Shown one piece after another: positions 1 to 5,114 of a DNA stretch of 5,114 nt. The first letter of the stretch is position 1, and the number at the start of each line of letters is the position of its first letter. The position numbers were made by a program, and so were the translations under genes. This DNA is from Staphylothermus sp. (lineage in GTDB: Archaea > Thermoproteota > Thermoprotei_A > Sulfolobales > Desulfurococcaceae), in assembly GCA_021159785.1 (NCBI GenBank), contig JAGHDU010000255.1, positions 1 to 5,114 of the forward strand. Reading direction: 5' to 3'. The notes under the pieces were generated by a model that did not search any database, had not been told where the DNA came from, and was given only the letters and a program-made list of their open reading frames with translations.

Positions 1-1689
1 AGGATTTATACCACCTAGAGCTTTTCCGTCATGATGTTCTAACAATATATTTCCATGCTCGTCATAAACGTATATATCCCATGTATTAATTGCTGAACCC
101 GGCCCACTGGCTGAGACCTTTAAGTAGACCCATCCACTGTAAGAAGTGTAATTGATGTCCAATTCTTGGGAATCGAGATTTGACATATTTGTCTTTACAA
201 GCTTTAACTGTGACGTATCAGCATATATACCTATTCCTATGGTATTTGATCCTATTGAATCGCTATCTGATATAAAAACGCCTCTATATACTTTATCTGG
301 TTCAATATATAGCTTAGCCATAAATGTGAAGTTTTCTTGTCCGAGTTTCTGAGATGTATATTCACCATTACTCTTAATTATTGCTGCAACTTTATAGTAA
401 TCTGGAAGACCATCAGGTTTTCCATTATTGATTCCGACAAGAACATTGTTTTCTTGGTCTATGTACCATTCTCCCCATATAGGATTAAAACCATAATATG
501 ACAGATCTTGTCCGCTTGTATAATAGTCGTAAACTTGTGTTTTGAAACTGTCTGTTACTAGTGCCTCTTCTGTTGTAGATTTGTATATGGAGAATGTTAC
601 ATCGCGTGCTTCTAGCGTGAATGGTGCAACTAATCCCTCAAAAATTAATCCATAATTGGTTACTTCGAAGTAATCGTTTGAAAAAATAATGAAGGAAGCA
701 TTTGCAAATTCCTTGATCAGAGTGGCATTAATTCGTAGACCTCCATGACTCTTGCCAGAATAACTAAATTCATAATTCTCGCTGGCATATTCTCTTACAC
801 CTTTTGACTTTAAATGCCACCTTCCAGTTATTAAGAGTTCATTCAAGTTTGCATAATTGTCTAAGTCTTCATACATAATGAATATACTTGGATCACTAAG
901 ACTATTAGCTAAGGCTTGTCCCCAGTACGCAAATATAGTTTTCGTACTATTGCTTGAAATATTTAGTTTTACCCACACTCTTGCTTTTCCACTGGATTCA
1001 TCCCAGTATTCTATCCAGTAGTCTAGTCTTGTTTTTCCATCACTATCGGTAAATCTGATATCGTTCTCACTTGGAGTATAGGTTCTACCTTGATAATTAC
1101 ACCTCATAAGGGTTAGATCAAGTGTTATTGGTACAAGGTATCCTTGGAGATCATTACCTGATTCTTCTCTTACGTTTATAGGTAATCTACAGACCCAGTG
1201 AAGTCCTCCCTCCGAATAGCCCTGCCATGGCCAGAACCCCTCATATTCTGTTAATATATAAGTCTTACCTTTACCAAGTAATGCCGGAGGTATGCCTGGT
1301 TCACTTGCTGTCATTGCCCTTGAATAAGCATAGATAGTTCTATCCGGTGTTGAAACTACAACATATATGTTGAAATCATTATAACCTGGATCATTTCTAA
1401 TGGCTGGGAATAGTTCTGATAAACTATGACCATATCCTATGTATACATTGTAGTATTTTTTACTAGAAACCTCAACAGGACTATTAATCCGTGCTATAGT
1501 GTTATTAATTTTCTCCTCATATAATGACCTGATCACGGACGCATAATTCTCCGCTATTGCTTTGAAAACATTTCTTAAATTCTCGTTAACCATTAAGTTA
1601 ACGTTTATATATGAATAAAGCATTACGCTCGCTAATACGACTATTAGTGCAACAGTTGCAATAACATGAACTATGGGCCCAGAAACCAT
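1..1689 (-). CDS. Surface protein with pilin-like N-terminus, DUF2341 and ConA/LamG-like domains (partial, C-terminus off window)
   Basis: This reading frame stays open for 563 codons from an ATG to the left edge without a stop, so the C-terminus lies outside. Residues 5-27 are a hydrophobic helix starting GPIVHVIATVALIVV, reminiscent of crenarchaeal pilin and secreted-protein starts, but with no Arg/Lys before it. A helical, charged stretch follows (about 34-63). Residues about 166-261 match DUF2341: a strand like LQGYLVPITL (181-190), then IRFTDSDG (211-218), LDYWIEYWD (222-230), ARVWVKLNIS (236-245) and TIFAYWGQALA (251-261), the last in place of the usual YYGN. MYEDLDNY (272-279) and GRW (289-291) follow, as in other DUF2341 proteins. 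The segments 265-395 and 401-563 look like concanavalin/LamG-type beta-sandwich sequence. Sequons are at N62, N243, N247, N321, N330, N453, N501 and N513. C167 and C197 could pair. It is likely an extracellular binding protein or tip adhesin; the ligand is unknown. No other start exists upstream before an in-frame stop, and a strong ribosome site supports this ATG. Confidence 0.88.
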   Translation of the reverse strand, partial: MVSGPIVHVIATVALIVVLASVMLYSYINVNLMVNENLRNVFKAIAENYASVIRSLYEEKINNTIARINSPVEVSSKKYYNVYIGYGHSLSELFPAIRNDPGYNDFNIYVVVSTPDRTIYAYSRAMTASEPGIPPALLGKGKTYILTEYEGFWPWQGYSEGGLHWVCRLPINVREESGNDLQGYLVPITLDLTLMRCNYQGRTYTPSENDIRFTDSDGKTRLDYWIEYWDESSGKARVWVKLNISSNSTKTIFAYWGQALANSLSDPSIFIMYEDLDNYANLNELLITGRWHLKSKGVREYASENYEFSYSGKSHGGLRINATLIKEFANASFIIFSNDYFEVTNYGLIFEGLVAPFTLEARDVTFSIYKSTTEEALVTDSFKTQVYDYYTSGQDLSYYGFNPIWGEWYIDQENNVLVGINNGKPDGLPDYYKVAAIIKSNGEYTSQKLGQENFTFMAKLYIEPDKVYRGVFISDSDSIGSNTIGIGIYADTSQLKLVKTNMSNLDSQELDINYTSYSGWVYLKVSASGPGSAINTWDIYVYDEHGNILLEHHDGKALGGINP

Positions 1690-1691
1690 TT

Positions 1692-2441
1692 CTATCTCAC
1701 CTCGACACCGACGTTATAGATTGTTATAGTTAGATCAATTTGTACAGAAGCGCCTAAGTCACTTGGAGTAATTTCTTTGACATTGCCTCCATAATTGATT
1801 CTTATTAGTAGATCTTGGACATTTTCATAATTAAGAATAGTTGGCGATTCCCGTAAATAGAACTTAGCGGCATGGGCTTCATATCCATAATCGGTTTGTA
1901 TATGTGGCGTAATGCTTACATAGAATAATCTAACATAATATATCGTTCCAGTATAGGTGGTTACTTTATCTACTTGATATAGTAGTCTACATGTATCTAG
2001 CAATATATATGTAGATCCATCTTCATAGAACTCCATTACTTTTGGCAAAAGTCTAGTATCATTTACCAATGTACTGTTTATTCCATACACAATGTGTTTT
2101 GTAGTAACTATTGGTCTATCGATTTTACTGTATACAGCTATACATGATAGATTATGAGATAGCCCACCATTTATATAGACTTCAATATATCCTTGTTCTC
2201 TCCAACCAATACCCATTCTTAAACCTGGATATGATAAGGTATAGCTTCCACCACCTAGTGGGTTAATTATTATAGGTATATTGAGCGCAGCTGACTGAAA
2301 AGCTTGACGCATGTAAAAGTACTCAGTTAAAGATACATATTGAAGAGACATGTATGTCATATACAAAGACATGAAAATTGACAGGAAAACTATCGCAGAA
2401 TAAATTATCATAGTGGATAGAGCATGTATAATTGATCTCAA
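1692..2441 (-). CDS. Pilin-like secreted protein, diverged paralogue of the preceding gene
   Basis: This 249-residue protein has the same layout as its upstream neighbour: MRS then a hydrophobic helix (4-28), an amphipathic linker, and a beta-rich ectodomain. MRS/II fits a class III signal with Arg at -2 and Ser at -1. Similarity to the neighbour is visible in three places: MGIGWREQGYIEVYI (76-90) against IGIGYKKLDTVYEMVI (74-89); LVNDTRLLPKVMEF (125-138) against IVNDTENIPLLMEY (129-142); and the C-terminal pattern QIDLTITIYNVGVEV (234-248) against QLYIVVYDIHFEI. Sequons occur at N97, N122 and N127. Two cysteines (C100, C151) could form a disulfide, and the paralogue keeps only one. The start is TTG, directly preceded by an in-frame TAA and with GAGG 10 bases upstream. 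The next ATG (Met11) would cut into the signal. It follows an 84-bp gap with a possible promoter and ends 2 bp before the DUF2341 gene. A minor pilin or pilus subunit role is inferred from context. Confidence 0.87.
   Translation of the reverse strand: MRSIIHALSTMIIYSAIVFLSIFMSLYMTYMSLQYVSLTEYFYMRQAFQSAALNIPIIINPLGGGSYTLSYPGLRMGIGWREQGYIEVYINGGLSHNLSCIAVYSKIDRPIVTTKHIVYGINSTLVNDTRLLPKVMEFYEDGSTYILLDTCRLLYQVDKVTTYTGTIYYVRLFYVSITPHIQTDYGYEAHAAKFYLRESPTILNYENVQDLLIRINYGGNVKEITPSDLGASVQIDLTITIYNVGVEVR
1697..1703 (-). promoter_or_regulatory. Strong ribosome binding site for the DUF2341 gene, embedded in the upstream gene's last codons
   Basis: The minus strand carries GAGGTGA, a seven-base match to the archaeal Shine-Dalgarno consensus, 7 bases before the ATG at 1689. 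It overlaps the Glu-Val-Arg end of the upstream protein, whose TAG is only 2 bp from the ATG. The arrangement fixes the start and implies tight co-translation. It is the best ribosome site in the window. Confidence 0.8.
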
Positions 2442-2449
2442 TTACTAAA

Positions 2450-2455
2450 CCCCTC
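2450..2455 (-). promoter_or_regulatory. Weak ribosome binding site for the second pilin-like gene
   Basis: GAGGGG on the minus strand lies upstream of the TTG start at 2441, with 10 bases between GAGG and the codon. It shares the GAGG core of the archaeal consensus but not the following TGA. The in-frame TAA directly before the TTG leaves no longer start. Confidence 0.45.
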
Positions 2456-2478
2456 TGATATTAATCATGTATTAGTCG

Positions 2479-2491
2479 TTTTTATATTCCT
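2479..2491 (-). promoter_or_regulatory. Candidate archaeal promoter (BRE + TATA) for the second pilin-like gene and the adhesin gene
   Basis: On the minus strand the 84-bp gap between the two pilin-like genes holds AGGAA (2491-2487) immediately followed by TATAAAAA (2486-2479). This resembles a purine-rich BRE plus an archaeal TATA box. Its centre predicts a transcript start near 2456, about 15 bases before the TTG codon at 2441, so the leader would just include the GAGG motif. It is the only gap in the window large enough for a promoter. AT-rich DNA yields such boxes by chance, hence moderate confidence. Confidence 0.42.
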
Positions 2492-2499
2492 ATCCCACC

Positions 2500-2513
2500 A
2501 AAATAGAAAATAA
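2500..2513 (-). terminator. Possible T-rich termination or attenuation tract after the first pilin-like gene
   Basis: Just 12 bases past the stop of the first pilin-like gene the minus strand reads TTATTTTCTATTTT. Archaeal RNA polymerase can terminate at U-rich tracts without a hairpin, so this could reduce read-through before the candidate internal promoter. It is interrupted by other bases and may be only background AT-richness. Confidence 0.2.
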
Positions 2514-2525
2514 CCCATGTATTTC

Positions 2526-3296
2526 TTAATAGATTTCGAAATGTATATCGTAGACTACTATGTATAACTGAAAACTAGTTATCTCGTTCGGATCCAATCC
2601 TATTTCGCTAAATATTTGTTGTGAATCTATGACTTTATTCTCGTTGTTGATGTAGATACTGAAACTTTTTACATTGGTAAAATTAGTGGTTTTTGCATCA
2701 TTTATGTTTGCGTATACGATCATGGTATTCTTTCCATATACTAGGGGTTTAATTATTCTGGGAATAATGAGTCTTACAGTTATGTTGCTTCCCTTACTAG
2801 TTGTTATGTTCAATACTGTATAGCAGATCTTGTTGATTATTAATTCAGTAATTGTCCCAGTATTAGTATTGTATTCCATAAGTAATGGTATATTCTCTGT
2901 ATCATTTACAATGTATCTATCTTTACTACCAAATAATATGGTTTCACCTGATGCAAGTACCTTGTTAGCACTAGCGTATATTGAGTAGAAATTATTTACA
3001 ACATATGAATTATTGATTCCTTCTTTCGTTATTACCATTTCATATACAGTGTCTAATTTCTTATAACCGATACCAATACTTGAACTAGTAAAGTGATATC
3101 TTACTTGCGAACCACGCAGTAAATCAGGGAAACGAGCTACTGCTATATCTTTTAGAATTGTTCTGATCTGCCCGTACTCCATTATATACCGTGTTTCATT
3201 ACTCAATGACATCGCTATAAAGAATACTACTAAAGATATAGCGATAACTGCAGATGATATGATAATAAAGGATAAAGTCTCACTCACAGCTCTCAA
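2526..3296 (-). CDS. Pilin-like secreted protein with class III signal (paralogue of next gene)
   Basis: This 256-residue protein matches no named family I recognise with certainty. It opens with MRAVSET followed by a hydrophobic helix (about 8-30). That fits an archaeal class III signal peptide of the kind cut by the prepilin peptidase PibD: Arg at -2, Ala at -1 and Val at +1, with the cut just before the hydrophobic core. The rest is a beta-rich, Asn/Thr-rich ectodomain with N-glycosylation sequons at N33, N95, N131, N163, N171 and N205 and a single Cys at 158. The start is TTG with GGTG 8 bases upstream. The first in-frame ATG would be Met29 and would delete the signal, so the TTG is preferred. 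It begins 15 bp after the platform gene stops, which implies co-transcription. It is far longer than typical major pilins (about 100-150 residues), so a minor pilin, a pilus-associated subunit or a FlaG/FlaF-like beta-sandwich anchor are all possible. Coding status is secure; the pilin role is inferred. Confidence 0.88.
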   Translation of the reverse strand: MRAVSETLSFIIISSAVIAISLVVFFIAMSLSNETRYIMEYGQIRTILKDIAVARFPDLLRGSQVRYHFTSSSIGIGYKKLDTVYEMVITKEGINNSYVVNNFYSIYASANKVLASGETILFGSKDRYIVNDTENIPLLMEYNTNTGTITELIINKICYTVLNITTSKGSNITVRLIIPRIIKPLVYGKNTMIVYANINDAKTTNFTNVKSFSIYINNENKVIDSQQIFSEIGLDPNEITSFQLYIVVYDIHFEIY

Positions 3297-3302
3297 TTAT
3301 AT

Positions 3303-3308
3303 CCCACC
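3303..3308 (-). promoter_or_regulatory. Ribosome binding site for the first pilin-like gene
   Basis: On the minus strand GGTGGG lies in the 15-bp gap after the platform gene's TGA, with GGTG 8 bases before the TTG codon at 3296. It matches the GGTG core of the archaeal anti-Shine-Dalgarno partner and is the main support for a TTG start. The closeness to the upstream stop suggests translational coupling with the platform gene. Confidence 0.65.
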
Positions 3309-3311
3309 TTG

Positions 3312-5105
3312 TCAGCTTACGGGTTGTCCCAATCCTCCTAGTGTTGCTTCAAACATTGGCGATGCTAAGAAGAACAGGAATGTTATAAGCGTCAGTATCA
3401 GTGCATGTTTAAACCCAGATGCAACTGAGCCATTAGATACTTTTCCTGCTACAATACCCATGAGGAAAGTATTAAGAACTATTGCGGGTAATGTAGCTTC
3501 AGCTGCTGCATAGTATGCTCCTCCTGCTCCAAACTGTAGGGACCCCATGAATGCTGCTAGCATTATTACTGTTGCTGCTGCAAGGATACCACCCATGTAG
3601 GGAACTATTAATAATGTTCTTAGATTCTTTTTTCTTTCATCATCTATTGCTTCAACGCTCTCAGCAAACCATGCTAAGTCATCCATTATTTCTGTTGTCC
3701 CTCCACCGACCTCGATTGTATCAGTCATTACGAATAATAGAACCTTGGCTCTCCAAACAATGATTTTCCTAAGTAAGTCCTGGATAATCTTACTTAATGG
3801 TATTCCTAGATTTAACTGCATAGCCATTTTCTTCAAATATTTACTAAATACTCCATAGTCTCTATTAGATAATTCTATAATGCTTTTCTCAGGACTCATA
3901 CCTGTTTTTCTGATCTCGACAAGGTCTCTTAGGAATCTAGTTATTCCTTGTACAACTTTATACTCTCTACTGATTATTTCTGTATATATAACCGTAGGTA
4001 AAGTCGATATAATCAATATTAATGAAAACGCAATAGATGAATTCATATATCTAGGTAAGTTAAATGCTCTTGCAGGATATGTTAATAAATTGTTTAAGCC
4101 GCTCACAATAAAGCTTTCTCTCAATGGATGCCCTGGGGGAAGAGCTGATGGTAAAAATAAACCGAATACTATTAGAAATACCATTAATGGTAGGGATAGA
4201 GCAAAGAACATTATGTAGGGTCTATAATCTATCCAAGGCTCTTTGTACTGAATAATGTCTGTTAGATAGATTATCATGGCTGAGATCATTGGAACCATTA
4301 CATATAGGAATAAGAACATAGATTCACCAGATATTCCGAATGAGAGAGTACCGGCAAAAGACACTGTTATAAAGTACATTACTGTGAGACTTATCATAGA
4401 TAGAAGGACTAATGCTAGATAACCCTCTAGTAAACCAGCAAGTCTATCAGCTATTACTTTCATCTTAACAATTATCTCTGAGAAGAAAAGCCTTGCTTTC
4501 TTGTTGAGATAATCAATAACATCACCACCAGCACGCACTGTCGTCACGTAGCCCATGAGGAGATCTCTTACGGTAGGGCTTGGAGTTCTTTGAGCGAGCA
4601 TTGCGAAGGCTGATAAGGGGTCCTTACCAAGTACTCTGACTAATAATATGAATCTTTGGCTTAACTCTGCACTTTTAGTGAAAACATCTTTACTCTTAAC
4701 TATTCTCTCGAACGCTGTGTATGGTGATAACCCGCTCATGACCATCATGCTTAGGTATGCTGTAGTAAATGGAAATTCTCCTTCAATCCCGCCGGCTCTA
4801 CTGCTTGCTATGAGAGCTGGTAAGTATGCGAGAATAACTAAAACAATAAATGGTATTGGGATAAGTACTGGGATTAACAAATAGAATCCTATAATATAGA
4901 ATAGCGCGGATAAAACAGTGACACAAATAACTGAAACCAATAACATGAATCCTATGAAAGAAGCATATACTTCCGGATAAATATGCATACCGCTTTTCTG
5001 GATATCTCTGGGGATATTACGGTATATTTTTAAGATCCTTTTACCGAATCCCTCAAAGTGTTTATAAACCCAATCCCAGAAATTCATGATCCGGAAAACA
5101 CCCAT
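3312..5105 (-). CDS. FlaJ/TadC-type pilus assembly membrane platform protein (tandem T2SSF)
   Basis: This is a cytoplasmic-membrane platform protein of the type II secretion F / FlaJ / TadC family, the partner of a TadA/FlaI-type ATPase in assembling type IV pilus-like filaments. The 597 residues hold two T2SSF units. The first spans about 112-245, with SGLSPYTAFERI at 124-135 and RAGGDVIDYL at 191-200. The second spans about 388-520, with TGMSPEKSIIEL at 401-412 and EVGGGTTEIM at 465-474. Roughly nine hydrophobic segments are visible, near 47-70, 74-100, 225-250, 263-283, 296-320, 355-375, 496-520, 537-556 and 566-585. The basic N-terminus (1-45) should be cytoplasmic. The tandem arrangement is usual for archaeal members, whereas bacterial TadB and TadC are separate single-domain proteins. 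An in-frame TAA lies two codons before the chosen ATG, so the start is Met1 or Met7. Met7 has a GGTG 11 bases upstream, and the window ends too soon to judge Met1. It is the first gene of the visible cluster. The sequence cannot say whether it serves an adhesive pilus, an archaellum or another pseudopilus, but the downstream genes argue against a standard archaellum. Confidence 0.93.
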   Translation of the reverse strand: MGVFRIMNFWDWVYKHFEGFGKRILKIYRNIPRDIQKSGMHIYPEVYASFIGFMLLVSVICVTVLSALFYIIGFYLLIPVLIPIPFIVLVILAYLPALIASSRAGGIEGEFPFTTAYLSMMVMSGLSPYTAFERIVKSKDVFTKSAELSQRFILLVRVLGKDPLSAFAMLAQRTPSPTVRDLLMGYVTTVRAGGDVIDYLNKKARLFFSEIIVKMKVIADRLAGLLEGYLALVLLSMISLTVMYFITVSFAGTLSFGISGESMFLFLYVMVPMISAMIIYLTDIIQYKEPWIDYRPYIMFFALSLPLMVFLIVFGLFLPSALPPGHPLRESFIVSGLNNLLTYPARAFNLPRYMNSSIAFSLILIISTLPTVIYTEIISREYKVVQGITRFLRDLVEIRKTGMSPEKSIIELSNRDYGVFSKYLKKMAMQLNLGIPLSKIIQDLLRKIIVWRAKVLLFVMTDTIEVGGGTTEIMDDLAWFAESVEAIDDERKKNLRTLLIVPYMGGILAAATVIMLAAFMGSLQFGAGGAYYAAAEATLPAIVLNTFLMGIVAGKVSNGSVASGFKHALILTLITFLFFLASPMFEATLGGLGQPVS

Positions 5106-5114
5106 GTATTATAT

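Noticed and set aside
152..352. 66-codon ORF on the plus strand
   Set aside because: It lies entirely antisense to the DUF2341 gene, whose frame is open and has recognisable domain motifs. The product has no family features.
2445..2468. Tiny minus-strand ORF MINIRGV in the 84-bp gap, ending just before the second pilin-like gene
   Set aside because: Seven codons with no ribosome site at a usable distance. It would lie partly upstream of the predicted transcript start. A leader-peptide role cannot be excluded but has no support.
3480..3600. Trinucleotide-like GCT/GCA-rich stretch in the platform gene
   Set aside because: It encodes an Ala/Gly-rich loop and membrane helix in the platform protein. 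The units are irregular, so it is not a true tandem repeat.
3259..4884. Four plus-strand ORFs (3259-3513, 3551-3763, 3880-4218, 4648-4884)
   Set aside because: All are antisense to the platform gene (the first also to the start of the pilin-like gene). Their products are low-complexity shadows, such as Leu-rich runs made by antisense of Ala/Met/Asn-rich coding sequence, and no promoter or ribosome site supports them.
3312..5105. Reading the platform protein as archaellum FlaJ
   Set aside because: The family is shared by all archaeal type IV pilus-like systems. No archaellin or archaellum accessory gene is recognisable in the window, and the downstream subunits have large, unfamiliar ectodomains.

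Overview
The window looks like chromosomal DNA from a hyperthermophilic archaeon, most likely a member of the Thermoproteota in or near the Desulfurococcales. The reasons are the AT-rich composition, heavy use of AGA/AGG for arginine and ATA for isoleucine, TTG start codons, GGTG/GAGGTGA-type ribosome binding sites, a TATA/BRE-like element in the one sizeable gap, and an archaeal-style tandem FlaJ/TadC membrane protein. The exact taxon is an inference; nothing here is a taxonomic marker.

All credible genes lie on the minus strand and read from right to left as one tight cluster. In order of transcription they are: (A) a 597-residue polytopic membrane platform protein of the FlaJ/TadC/PilC family with two T2SSF domains (5105-3312); (B) a 256-residue secreted or membrane-anchored pilin-like protein with a class III-type signal (3296-2526); (C) a 249-residue pilin-like protein that appears to be a diverged paralogue of B (2441-1692); and (D) a large ORF open to the left edge (1689-1, 563 residues seen, C-terminus outside). 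D starts with a pilin-like hydrophobic helix followed by a DUF2341 domain and concanavalin/LamG-like beta-sandwich sequence. Junctions are short: 15 bp between A and B, 84 bp between B and C, and 2 bp between C and D, where a strong Shine-Dalgarno sits inside the last codons of C. The 84-bp gap is the only place with a plausible internal promoter. No stretch of 300 bases or more lacks a gene, and there are no RNA genes, CRISPR arrays or mobile elements that I can support.

Taken together this looks like part of an archaeal type IV pilus-like locus. The platform protein would assemble, with a TadA/FlaI-type ATPase not present here, subunits B and C and display or anchor D. D would then be a surface or tip protein with a carbohydrate- or surface-binding ectodomain. 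The assembly and tip roles are inferred from gene order and domain type. The coding calls, the tandem T2SSF architecture and the DUF2341 signature rest directly on the sequence.
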